Below are positions 6,419 to 12,504 of a stretch of 14,219 nt of DNA, piece after piece. The DNA is from CABMGO01 sp964574775 (GTDB taxonomy: Archaea > Nanobdellota > Nanobdellia > Pacearchaeales > GW2011-AR1). Location of the stretch: the NCBI GenBank assembly GCA_964574775.1, contig CAZNOS010000020.1, positions 1 through 14,219 on the forward strand, written 5' to 3'. The translations under genes were made by a program, and so were the position numbers. How positions within the stretch are numbered: the stretch's first letter is position 1; every line of letters begins with the position of its first letter. The notes beneath the pieces were generated by a model. The model was not told where the DNA came from, did no database searches, and saw only the letters and a program-made list of their open reading frames with translations.

Positions 6419-7420
6419 CTATCTCCACACAACTTCAACTTGGTCTGTTCGCTCTCTTGGATTAATATCTAATTTTTCTAAATCTTCTGGCTTGACAAAA
6501 ATTCCAGCGTTAAACATTTTGATCCCGAGATAGCCGATCATAGCAGCATTATCAACAAGCAAAGAACGTTCTGGGCAGAAAAATTTTGCGCCTCTTTCTT
6601 CTGACATTATTTTGGCCATCTCCTGCAAACGAGAATTACACGCAACTCCGCCGCCCATGAGAACCTCTTTTTTTCCAGTATGTGCCATCGCTCTTTCGGT
6701 TGCCTCAATCAGCATCGGAAAAGCAATCTCTTGAAGGGAGTAAGATAAATCTGCTAGTGTTTCTTGTTTTTTTTCTAATTTATTTTTTAACTGAGTCAAC
6801 ATTCCTGAGAATGCAACGTCCATTCCCTTAACTGTATAAGAAAGTTCTACGAGTTTTTTACCACCCTTTGCTTCCTCTTGAATTTTTGGTCCGCCCGGAA
6901 ATCCTAGTCCAGCATATCTCGCAAATGTATCAATAAAATTTCCGATTCCCATGTCTAAAGTTTCACCGAATATTCTGTATTTCCCGGCTTCGTATGCTAT
7001 GATTTGCGTGTTCGCACCAGAGGCATAAAGCAAAACCGGATCTTTCGCGCCAGTAATTTCTCCAATTTCTAAATGCGCAATACAATGATTTACTGGGACA
7101 ATCGGAATATCTAGTTCGGCAGAAAGTTTTTTTGAGAAACGCATTCCTTCGAGTAAACATGGAGCTAGTCCTGGGGCATTTGATAGTGCGATAAATTTTA
7201 TTTGATCTTGAGTTATTTTTAATTCGCCGAGTGCTTTTTCAAAAAGTTGCGGTGCTATAGCCTTGTGATGTTTCGCTACCTCATTTGGAATTAATCCGCC
7301 TTTTTCTGTTGTGAAAACGTCTTTAATATTTAATAAAATATTTTTAGTTTTGTATTCTAAAATTGCAATTCCGAAAGTATGCGCCGTACATTCAATTCCT
7401 AGGACGAAAGATTTTTCCAT
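6419..7420 (-). CDS. kae1: KEOPS complex tRNA threonylcarbamoyltransferase Kae1
   Basis: Transfers threonylcarbamoyl from TC-AMP (made by TsaC) to A37 of ANN-decoding tRNAs as the catalytic subunit of KEOPS (with Bud32, Cgi121 and Pcc1). The 333-aa protein has the ASKHA fold motifs: GIECTAHTFGIAI (8-20), metal ligands H112 and H116 in NHCIAHLE, YASGANTQI (132-140; the usual sequence is SGGN, here SGAN), GNFIDTFAR (160-168), GGGVACNSRL (256-265) and the third metal ligand D290 in VDNAAMIGYLG. The length matches a standalone Kae1: there is no C-terminal Bud32 kinase fusion and no Bud32 gene in the window. It lies 29 nt downstream of the GspE-type gene on the same strand and may be read from that transcript or from its own TATA box. 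Its last codons are duplicated at 4754-4794. Confidence 0.95.
   Translation of the reverse strand: MEKSFVLGIECTAHTFGIAILEYKTKNILLNIKDVFTTEKGGLIPNEVAKHHKAIAPQLFEKALGELKITQDQIKFIALSNAPGLAPCLLEGMRFSKKLSAELDIPIVPVNHCIAHLEIGEITGAKDPVLLYASGANTQIIAYEAGKYRIFGETLDMGIGNFIDTFARYAGLGFPGGPKIQEEAKGGKKLVELSYTVKGMDVAFSGMLTQLKNKLEKKQETLADLSYSLQEIAFPMLIEATERAMAHTGKKEVLMGGGVACNSRLQEMAKIMSEERGAKFFCPERSLLVDNAAMIGYLGIKMFNAGIFVKPEDLEKLDINPRERTDQVEVVWR
6431..6471 (-). repeat. Copy 2 of the 41-bp perfect direct repeat, inside kae1
   Basis: The 3' coding end of kae1 (residues about 317-330), identical to 4754-4794. This copy sits in an intact gene and is presumably the source or the better preserved partner. Confidence 0.9.
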
Positions 7421-7424
7421 AAAA

Positions 7425-7448
7425 ATATATATAATGCGAGTATAAAAA
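7425..7448 (-). promoter_or_regulatory. Possible kae1 promoter
   Basis: In the 29-bp gap before kae1 the minus strand carries TTTTTATA (7441-7448, centred about 25 nt from the ATG) and a second A/T box TATATATTTTT close to the ATG. The first has leaderless spacing, so kae1 could be expressed independently of the gene before it. Confidence 0.35.
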
Positions 7449-7449
7449 T

Positions 7450-9189
7450 TTAAGGTTTGATATATTTTTCTAAAATATCGCTCTTTCTTCTAAAAACAGA
7501 TTTTCCAACGGCATCAAGGACAGCCTCTAGGGAAGTAATTCCGTTAGCTACTTTCTCTACGCCAGAGATAAACATTGGTCTCATGCCGGATTGCTCCGCA
7601 GCATTCGTTAGTAGAGAAACGCCCGCACTAGAATTACAAATAGCGTCCTGAGATTGTTCGTCAAGAAGCCAAAACTCTGTTAGAGCCTCTCTACCCTTGA
7701 ATGTTGACTCGTCTCCTTCGCAAAAATACATAGATCCTGCTGGATAAATGATTCTTCCAGCGAGACTATTTAGAGCTTGATCTCCTGATACAAATTGAAT
7801 ATGTTTTTTATCTTCTTCTGTTAAAGTTTCAGACGCAATTCTTTGTCTTAGTTTCTCTTCAAAAACTGGAACAAGAGTTTGGGCCATTACGCCACGGAGA
7901 TTCATCGCCAAGTCCGCCCTAGAGATATTCATATTTGTTAATCTGTTAACTGCTCCGGGAGCATTGTTTGTGTGGAGCGAGCTTAATACAAGATGTCCTG
8001 TCATGGCTGCTTCTATTGCAATGTCGGCTGTTTCTTTATCTCTTATTTCTCCTACAAATATAACGTCTGGGTCTGTTCTTAATGCGCCCCTAAGAAAACT
8101 TGGAAAATCTACGCCGATTTGATTATGAACTTGTGTTTGTTGTAAGCCCTTCATCTGAACCTCAACTGGATCTTCTATTGTAACTATTTTTCTAGTTGGA
8201 TCATTAATACTATGCAACATTCCATACAGAGTTGTGGTTTTTCCGCTTCCCGTTGGACCAGTAACGAGTATAATACCGTTTGGTTCTGCGCAGGCCTGGT
8301 TAATTCTCTCGTGATCATAATCGGATAACCCCAGATTATCTAGTGTTCTAAATATTCCCCTCTGCGCAATTCTGAGCGTTACATTTTCTGCTCCGCCAAC
8401 AACTGGACGAAATGCGACTCTTAAATCGTAAACCCTGGCGCTTCCGTCATCATTTACTTCACCCGAAGTGTGACTCAGTTGGCCATCTTGAGGTCTTCTT
8501 TTTTCTTCAATCCTCAAACCGCTACCGCAACGATTTTTTAAAACAATAACAAGTGCCTTATACATATCTGAAGATAGTATATTTGGGCTTTCCCTTAATT
8601 TTCCATCAACTCTAAATCTGATTCTATGTTCCAATCCACTACAAGACTCAAAGTGAATATCGCTCGCCCTTTCCTTAATGGCTCTATTAAACAGATTGTC
8701 GACGAACGCCTCTGTCTCTTTATCGTTTATAACTCCACGAATAGTATCCTCTTCTTGTTTTCTTTGAGAACGATAGATATCGATTAACCCTGGATTCGCC
8801 ACATACTGAGTCATCCTTTCAAACAGACTTGGTTCAAAATAAATTAACTTAACTTTTTTGTCGTCTGCAGCCAACCTTCTTAACTCTGGCGACATTAAGC
8901 TAAAAACTTCATCAAATTGAATTCTAAAATCCTGCGCATTCACAAATTCGTCAAAACGAGTGTTATCTAATGCGAAAATAATTTCTCCCTGTGCAAAGTC
9001 TAGTTTGTATGGAAGAGCTCCTCTTTGGGCATAATAGTTAATCATCTGGGGCGAAAATCGAGAAGTGTCTTTTAAGCTAACCGCAGGACTACCCCTTATT
9101 ATTGGAAAATATTTTTCTAATTCTGCATCATATGGTAAAACTGGGGTTTCTTCCGGCCCCGTAATGGCTCCTGGTTTGACGTCTCCCAT
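7450..9189 (-). CDS. Bacterial-type GspE/PilB secretion or pilus assembly ATPase
   Basis: Hexameric ATPase that would drive a type IV pilus or type II-secretion-like machine at the inner face of the membrane. Over 579 aa it shows an N-terminal MshEN-like region (about 20-125), the N2 domain signature ASDIHFE (175-181) with RFRVDGKLRE, Walker A GPTGSGKT (311-318), the Asp box TIEDPVE (337-343), Walker B DPDVIFVGEIRD (373-384) and the His box GHLVLSSLHTNNA (398-410). The C-terminal GMRPM...GVEKVANGITSLEAVL pattern is that of bacterial GspE/PilB, not of archaeal FlaI/TadA-type ATPases. The usual tetracysteine zinc region (about 440-500) has lost its CxxC pairs; only C490 remains. The ATG at 9187-9189 lies 27 nt after a TATA box. 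No platform protein or peptidase is adjacent, so the machine is unknown. Confidence 0.92.
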   Translation of the reverse strand: MGDVKPGAITGPEETPVLPYDAELEKYFPIIRGSPAVSLKDTSRFSPQMINYYAQRGALPYKLDFAQGEIIFALDNTRFDEFVNAQDFRIQFDEVFSLMSPELRRLAADDKKVKLIYFEPSLFERMTQYVANPGLIDIYRSQRKQEEDTIRGVINDKETEAFVDNLFNRAIKERASDIHFESCSGLEHRIRFRVDGKLRESPNILSSDMYKALVIVLKNRCGSGLRIEEKRRPQDGQLSHTSGEVNDDGSARVYDLRVAFRPVVGGAENVTLRIAQRGIFRTLDNLGLSDYDHERINQACAEPNGIILVTGPTGSGKTTTLYGMLHSINDPTRKIVTIEDPVEVQMKGLQQTQVHNQIGVDFPSFLRGALRTDPDVIFVGEIRDKETADIAIEAAMTGHLVLSSLHTNNAPGAVNRLTNMNISRADLAMNLRGVMAQTLVPVFEEKLRQRIASETLTEEDKKHIQFVSGDQALNSLAGRIIYPAGSMYFCEGDESTFKGREALTEFWLLDEQSQDAICNSSAGVSLLTNAAEQSGMRPMFISGVEKVANGITSLEAVLDAVGKSVFRRKSDILEKYIKP

Positions 9190-9211
9190 GTGTCAGTGGT
9201 CGAATAATTGA

Positions 9212-9221
9212 TTTATATAGA
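9212..9221 (-). promoter_or_regulatory. TATA box of the GspE/PilB-type gene
   Basis: CTATATAAAT on the minus strand is centred about 27 nt before the ATG at 9189, predicting a leaderless transcript; the gap contains no SD. Confidence 0.55.
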
Positions 9222-9296
9222 TTGTTGTAATGAAATGGCATAATAACGACGATGATTCGATATTGAAATATTACAAAGAAAATGAATAAAATGTTA

Positions 9297-9329
9297 AAAG
9301 GACCGGAGATCCCTAAATCCCGGCCCTTT
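9297..9329 (-). terminator. Strong hairpin downstream of the 41-aa gene
   Basis: As RNA from the minus strand, AAAGGGCCGG pairs with CCGGUCCUUU over ten base pairs (one G-U wobble) around a 13-nt loop, and is followed by a U-rich tract (UAACAUUUUAUUC). On the plus strand the wobble becomes an A-C mismatch, so minus-strand RNA is favoured. It lies 46 nt after the stop of the 41-aa gene and ends the gap before the GspE promoter. Terminator or 3'-end stabiliser is most likely; a structured RNA is possible. Confidence 0.5.
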
Positions 9330-9375
9330 GAATATGATGTTAAATCAAAAAAAATAATTAATTAAAAAAGAAAAT

Positions 9376-9501
9376 TTACTTTTTCTTTTTCTTTTTTCCG
9401 CCTCTAGCCATCTTAGCTTCACAGACGTTTCCCTTACCGTCTACATAATATAAAAATCCCGGTTTTCTTTTAACGACAGCTTTTACAAGTATTGTTCCCA
9501 T
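9376..9501 (-). CDS. 41-aa basic protein, conserved-looking, unknown function
   Basis: A 41-codon gene starting MGTILVKAVVKRKPGFLYYV and continuing DGKGNVCEAKMARGG before a run of six lysines and a TAA. The compact N-terminal part could form a few strands (LYYVDGKGNV looks like a beta hairpin), and the Lys-rich tail suggests nucleic-acid contact; both are inferences. Its only Cys is residue 27. The motif KRKPGxLYYVDGxGNVCxAKM looks familiar to me from small hypothetical proteins of DPANN genomes, but I cannot verify that here. The start is set by one of the best ribosome-binding sites in the window, AAAAGGAGGTT, 6 nt before the ATG, and a hairpin follows the stop. It is a single-gene unit between the DUF192 operon and the GspE-type gene. 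Strong SD use contrasts with its leaderless neighbours and suggests high expression. Confidence 0.82.
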   Translation of the reverse strand: MGTILVKAVVKRKPGFLYYVDGKGNVCEAKMARGGKKKKKK

Positions 9502-9505
9502 TTTT

Positions 9506-9516
9506 AACCTCCTTTT
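9506..9516 (-). promoter_or_regulatory. Strong Shine-Dalgarno of the 41-aa gene
   Basis: On the minus strand AAAAGGAGGTT, with GGAGG at 9508-9512, leaves 6 nt to the ATG. It is the longest SD match I see in the window and fixes the start codon. Confidence 0.8.
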
Positions 9517-9527
9517 GCGTAATATAA

Positions 9528-9556
9528 TTATTTATATGCCGTCTGGTATTTAAATG
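9528..9556 (-). promoter_or_regulatory. Promoter region of the 41-aa gene
   Basis: Two TATA-like boxes occur on the minus strand: ATTTAAATA (about 9547-9555) and ATATAAATAA (9528-9537). Only the more distant one leaves room for a leader that includes the complete SD, so it is the better candidate. Confidence 0.35.
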
Positions 9557-9601
9557 TTTCTATAATTCCCCCTCGACAAATTTATCATTTTTAAGTAACT
9601 A

Positions 9602-9910
9602 TTAACAGCGTCGATGTTTTATGGGAATCTCTAATAAATATTTTCCATATCCGGAAAAATTTGGTTTCCAATTATAGATATCGACGTATTTTGTCGCTTT
9701 TTTATTATCGTCTAACCAAATTGCCCTGAACGGCTTACAAAAAAAAGAATGAATAGAAAGTTTTTTTTCTTTATTGAAAATAAATAGCAACGGAGGAGAA
9801 TTTTTCCTAAACATCAGACCGGAGAATTTAGACCATAACGAAATGCAAGGTTTTACTTTTAGAGTTTTTTTGTTTTTACCGACGATATAAACAAATTCTT
9901 CTAAGCGCAT
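9602..9910 (-). CDS. DUF192 (UPF0127) family protein
   Basis: A 102-aa protein of the DUF192/COG1430 family, whose biochemical role is unknown. Family pattern visible: WSKFSGLMFRK (26-36, usual form RxxGLMFR), LLFIF (41-45), a middle HSFFCKPFRAIWLD (54-67, usual form FWMKNTxxPLDIxFLD) and the closing GYGKYLLEIP (87-96, usual form AxYVLEL). Spacing between motifs is compressed and the usual Met-Lys-Asn of the middle motif is replaced by Phe-Cys-Lys, so it is a divergent member. There is no signal peptide, although many bacterial members are secreted. It is the last gene of the TrmB-HD-DUF192 operon and overlaps the HD gene by 10 nt, so translation is probably coupled. Confidence 0.82.
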   Translation of the reverse strand: MRLEEFVYIVGKNKKTLKVKPCISLWSKFSGLMFRKNSPPLLFIFNKEKKLSIHSFFCKPFRAIWLDDNKKATKYVDIYNWKPNFSGYGKYLLEIPIKHRRC

Positions 9911-10536
9911 TTTTTCACCGCTTTATTTAAAAAAGATTTCATAATTTCTGTTCTTTCTTTTCCTATCGCTTTTCCTTCAGGCGTTAACATTTTGTCTGCC
10001 CAAGTTAGAATTTCCTTTACTCCTCCATATACGCTATCATTAAATTTATCTTCTTTTGATTTAAAAAGAGGAATATTATGTTCCTTACAAAAAGCAAGTT
10101 GCCTTTCTATACCCATCTCGCCCAGGGCGTCTAAGTTATCTGCATCTCTTAATATCTTTGATTCTATTTGCAATTCCTCGTTTCTTCTTATTGGAGTAGA
10201 TACATTTCCCACATGATCTTCAATTGCGATTTGAACTCGCTTAATTTTTTCTTCTGGAAAATTAATTTCTTTCAATATAGGTAAAGCAATCTTTACTCCA
10301 ACTAAATGATGGTCTTTTACAAATCCATCTTTATATGAAATATCGTGTAAATAACATGCGGTCACTAAAACATCATAATCTATGTTCGAATATGATTTTG
10401 CAATTTCTAACGCATTTCCCAAGACTCTCAATGTATGTGCATAATCGTGTCCGCTTTTATCTCTCTTAAGGCCTTTCTCGACTATTTTTTTTAGTTCTTT
10501 CAAATTAATAGATGAAGACAACTTTGGGATTTTCAT
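9901..10536 (-). CDS. HD-domain phosphohydrolase
   Basis: A metal-dependent HD-superfamily hydrolase, probably acting on a nucleotide or other phosphoester; the substrate is unknown. Motifs are complete: GHDYAHTLRV (first His pair near residues 30-34), the HD pair in CYLHDISY (64-65), DH (107-108, in IEDHVG) and the final DADNLDALG (131-139). The frame could start at 10551, but the ATG at 10536 is preferred. It gives a 4-nt ATGA overlap with the preceding regulator gene, the same junction used at tsaC-mre11 and mre11-rad50, and removes five residues outside the domain; length is then 211 aa. This resembles the short uncharacterised HD proteins of the YedJ type. It is the middle gene of a three-gene operon behind a TrmB-family regulator, which hints at regulation by a small-molecule signal. 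Confidence 0.88.
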   Translation of the reverse strand: MKIPKLSSSINLKELKKIVEKGLKRDKSGHDYAHTLRVLGNALEIAKSYSNIDYDVLVTACYLHDISYKDGFVKDHHLVGVKIALPILKEINFPEEKIKRVQIAIEDHVGNVSTPIRRNEELQIESKILRDADNLDALGEMGIERQLAFCKEHNIPLFKSKEDKFNDSVYGGVKEILTWADKMLTPEGKAIGKERTEIMKSFLNKAVKKCA

Positions 10537-11264
10537 TTTGCCACTTTCCACAGGAAGTTAAAATATGTCTTAAAACTTTCAGCAATCATTTTATTTTTAA
10601 TCATAAACACAAATGGTTTTTCTTCCCACAAGAAAATATATACATAATCTTGAAAAACATCCATTGCTGCCGGACTAAGATAACCTTCTGGCATATATTT
10701 TATGGTTGTATTTTTTGCTTTTGCTGTCTCTTTTTGAAAATCTTTTGAAGAAGCATCTGAAATTACTAATAATTTTTGTTTCTTCTGTATTGACTTCTGG
10801 TTAAGATTTGCTAAAAATAATTTTAAATTTTCTGATTTATATTCTGGCTGTGAGAATCCAAAAACATTTATTGTTCCTCCGACTTCACAATCATCTACAA
10901 TTTTTTTAAAGGCTGTTTTAAATCCTTCAAATCCTTCGTAAACTGCCGTTGTTGTGTCTTGAGCTTGAGATTTCTTTAATTCTTCCAGATTCGGAATAAG
11001 TTCCTTAATTTTATTTTTTCTTTGCTCTTCTATTTCCATAAATTTTTTTGGACTTTCTGCAGTGAAATGCTTTCCGTCTTTCTGAATATTATAAGAAACT
11101 AATCCCTTAGAGATTAATGAATTAAGAGATTCATAAACCCTAGAATTCGCGATTTGTGTTTCTTTAATTATACTTCCTGTTGTAATACCATTATTTTTTA
11201 GAAGATACAAATAAATTAAAGATTCGTTTTTCGTTAATCCAAGTTCTTGAAGTTCTTTTTCCAT
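10533..11264 (-). CDS. TrmB-family transcriptional regulator, second paralogue
   Basis: A 243-aa paralogue of the regulator at 5640. The winged helix-turn-helix spans about 1-68 (LGLTKNESLIYLYLLKNNGI, then IANSRVYESLNSLISKGLVS). A charged linker helix follows (about 75-100), then an effector domain opening YEGFEGFKTAFKKIV and containing INVFGFSQPE. The pair shares YxPExYLSP and the closing YFxxLW motif, but the recognition helices differ (ERTLCYSILQKLI versus NSRVYESLNSLI), so different operators are expected; the inverted repeats upstream of the two genes do differ. It heads an operon with the HD hydrolase and DUF192 genes. A TATA box 25 nt before the ATG predicts a leaderless mRNA. The ligand is unknown. 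Confidence 0.88.
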   Translation of the reverse strand: MEKELQELGLTKNESLIYLYLLKNNGITTGSIIKETQIANSRVYESLNSLISKGLVSYNIQKDGKHFTAESPKKFMEIEEQRKNKIKELIPNLEELKKSQAQDTTTAVYEGFEGFKTAFKKIVDDCEVGGTINVFGFSQPEYKSENLKLFLANLNQKSIQKKQKLLVISDASSKDFQKETAKAKNTTIKYMPEGYLSPAAMDVFQDYVYIFLWEEKPFVFMIKNKMIAESFKTYFNFLWKVAK

Positions 11265-11284
11265 TTTTTCTTTAGCATTCTCAG

Positions 11285-11293
11285 ATATATAAA
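11285..11293 (-). promoter_or_regulatory. TATA box of the second TrmB-family operon
   Basis: TTTATATAT on the minus strand is centred 25 nt before the ATG at 11264; leaderless spacing. Confidence 0.55.
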
Positions 11294-11295
11294 TG

Positions 11296-11315
11296 TTTCT
11301 CCTTAACGGGAGAAA
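11296..11315. promoter_or_regulatory. Inverted repeat, candidate operator for the second TrmB-family gene
   Basis: TTTCTCCTTAACGGGAGAAA is a perfect 7-bp inverted repeat with a 6-bp spacer, lying 2 bp beyond the TATA box at the BRE position. The geometry parallels 5590-5610 before the other TrmB-family gene, but the sequence differs. Autoregulation is inferred. Confidence 0.5.
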
Positions 11316-11349
11316 TAAAGCTTAAAAAAAGGTTAGTTGTTACTATCTT

Positions 11350-11363
11350 GTACTTAAAAGTAC
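11350..11363. promoter_or_regulatory. Palindrome overlapping the lipoprotein-gene promoter
   Basis: GTACTT-AA-AAGTAC is a perfect 6-bp inverted repeat. Its centre (TACTTAAAAG) lies about 23 nt before the ATG at 11379 and is the best TATA-like sequence for that gene, so the palindrome would overlap the core promoter. A TATA alternative is CTTAAAAAAA at about 11320. Confidence 0.35.
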
Positions 11364-11378
11364 GATGAGAAACAAAAA

Positions 11379-11816
11379 ATGACAAAAAAAATAAAAACAT
11401 ATATAATGAGGGGAATTGCAAGCTTAGCTCTTGCCTCAGCTTTGGCTGGATGTAATCCTGGAGAAAACTATTCTACATATGGATGGATAAAATTGGATAA
11501 TGGAGAACAAGTTAGAACTTCCTATAGTGCATTTTTTGGGAACAGTGTGTCTTTAAAAATAAGAAGATTAGACGGAGCAGAAGTTACTTATGAAAATGAT
11601 TATACAGACTTCTGGAAAGAAGATTTTTTAGACAAAGTAAAACTTAGAAAGGTTTCAATAAAATCTAAAGACAAAGAAATTGAGTTTTTTGGCTATTGTA
11701 AAATGTATGCTAACGCCACTGAAATTGCAAGACAACAATACACAAACTATTTGTCTAGGATAGAATTTGAGAAAAGCCAGAAAGCCTTAGAGGCAATAAT
11801 TGAGGTGGGAAGATAA
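11379..11816 (+). CDS. Putative lipoprotein, unknown function
   Basis: A 145-aa exported protein. The N-terminus has a basic start (MTKKIKTYIMRG), a hydrophobic core (IASLALASA) and the lipobox LAGC with Cys25, followed by NPGENYS, which fits lipid attachment after signal removal. The mature part is mixed alpha/beta and charged, with no domain I recognise; a second Cys lies in FFGYCKMYAN and the end is helical. Archaeal lipoproteins exist, but the lipidation enzymes differ from bacterial ones, so this call rests on the lipobox pattern alone. The gene is divergent from the TrmB-family operon, with a 114-bp intergenic region that contains two inverted repeats, and it converges on the metallopeptidase gene 11 bp away. 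Co-regulation with the divergent operon is possible. Confidence 0.72.
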   Translation: MTKKIKTYIMRGIASLALASALAGCNPGENYSTYGWIKLDNGEQVRTSYSAFFGNSVSLKIRRLDGAEVTYENDYTDFWKEDFLDKVKLRKVSIKSKDKEIEFFGYCKMYANATEIARQQYTNYLSRIEFEKSQKALEAIIEVGR

Positions 11817-11827
11817 ATAAAAATAAC

Positions 11828-12361
11828 TCAGAACCATCTCCACTTTCCCTCATTTCTTTTTATCGCTTCCGCCGTAGCTGGATTTGGCCTAAGTGGCGCA
11901 GGAATTTTCTTTTCCTCGAATATCAAAACTGCTTCGCTTTGTACGCCTTCTTCTTTTTTATTAAGCATATAAAAAACATTTTTCTTTTTCAGTGCCACAT
12001 ATTGATCAAAAACTATTCGGACGTTCCTTTCGTGAACTTTATCGTGGTGAATAAATCCTCCGCCGAAGGTTTTTGGAATATGCATTAGCTCGTGAATAAT
12101 TGTTTTCGTTTGCTCGTCTCTTGAAAGCTTATCAAACTTTTCAGAAATAACTTCAACTAAATAAAATCCTTTCGGTCGGCCCATCGCCATTTGCATCGCT
12201 TTCCCGAGCGCGTGACATCTAGCGATTGTTCTCGGAGAAATTGAACCATGACTCCTTAAAAATCCAAGATGGCCGAAGTCAATGTGATTCCAATTTAGAG
12301 TTTTAACGATATCCTCTGCTTCTTTTTTTATATCATCCGCTTGAAAGTATTTTATTCCCAT
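11828..12361 (-). CDS. Predicted zinc metallopeptidase (COG4900 / phage-metallopeptidase-like)
   Basis: A 177-aa soluble protein with the zinc motif HELMH (H90, E91, H94) followed by PKTFGGGFIHHDKVHERNV, which supplies further His residues (105, 106, 110) as a third ligand. This arrangement and the upstream LGHLGFLRSHGS...ARCHALGKAMQ segment resemble the archaeal putative metallopeptidases of COG4900 and the phage metallopeptidase domain family, all uncharacterised. There is no signal peptide, so it should be cytoplasmic. The C-terminal 50 residues are charged and Pro-rich and look unstructured. It is transcribed divergently from the RHH-headed operon; a TATA box is centred 34 nt before the ATG. 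Substrate unknown; the family assignment beyond zinc peptidase is from memory of the motif pattern. Confidence 0.75.
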   Translation of the reverse strand: MGIKYFQADDIKKEAEDIVKTLNWNHIDFGHLGFLRSHGSISPRTIARCHALGKAMQMAMGRPKGFYLVEVISEKFDKLSRDEQTKTIIHELMHIPKTFGGGFIHHDKVHERNVRIVFDQYVALKKKNVFYMLNKKEEGVQSEAVLIFEEKKIPAPLRPNPATAEAIKRNEGKWRWF

Positions 12362-12389
12362 TTTAACTTATTTTAACTTCGTGAATTTT

Positions 12390-12400
12390 AATATATATAG
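12390..12400 (-). promoter_or_regulatory. TATA box of the metallopeptidase gene
   Basis: CTATATATATT on the minus strand is centred about 34 nt before the ATG at 12361, giving a leader of roughly 8 nt. Confidence 0.45.
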
Positions 12401-12417
12401 TTTTGTGCACTCAACAT

Positions 12418-12477
12418 AGTAATATAAAGTAATATTTAGTAATACATCATATTATTTTATATGATTTGGTAATATTT
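12418..12477 (+). repeat. AGTAATA repeats with 10-bp phasing (RHH operator candidate)
   Basis: AGTAATA occurs at 12418, 12428 and 12438, exactly 10 bp apart, and the variant GGTAATA occurs at 12468, again a whole multiple of 10. Between the third and fourth copies is the perfect inverted repeat ATCATAT-N6-ATATGAT (12446-12465). All copies therefore face the same side of the helix, the geometry used by ribbon-helix-helix repressors that bind cooperatively. The array fills the space between two divergent promoters. Confidence 0.6.
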
Positions 12478-12482
12478 ATAAA
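12475..12482 (+). promoter_or_regulatory. TATA box of the RHH operon
   Basis: TTTATAAA is centred about 26 nt before the ATG at 12505, predicting a leaderless transcript. It overlaps the last GTAATATTT repeat unit, so a protein on the repeat would block TBP/TFB. Confidence 0.55.
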
Positions 12483-12504
12483 GGCTTGCTCATATGGATA
12501 TTGA

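Noticed and set aside
4754..6471. A mobile element bounded by the 41-bp direct repeats.
   Set aside because: The repeats are kae1 coding sequence, the interval holds only ordinary genes (TPR-like, TrmB-family), and no transposase or integrase is present.
9230..9289. A 19-codon plus-strand ORF (MKWHNNDDDSILKYYKENE) divergent from the GspE-type gene.
   Set aside because: It has no SD, the nearby TATA box is wrongly spaced for it on this strand, and its length is within chance in AT-rich DNA.
10537..10551. Upstream ATG at 10551 for the HD-domain gene.
   Set aside because: It would give a 19-nt overlap; the ATG at 10536 gives the ATGA junction seen at other gene pairs here and loses no domain residue.
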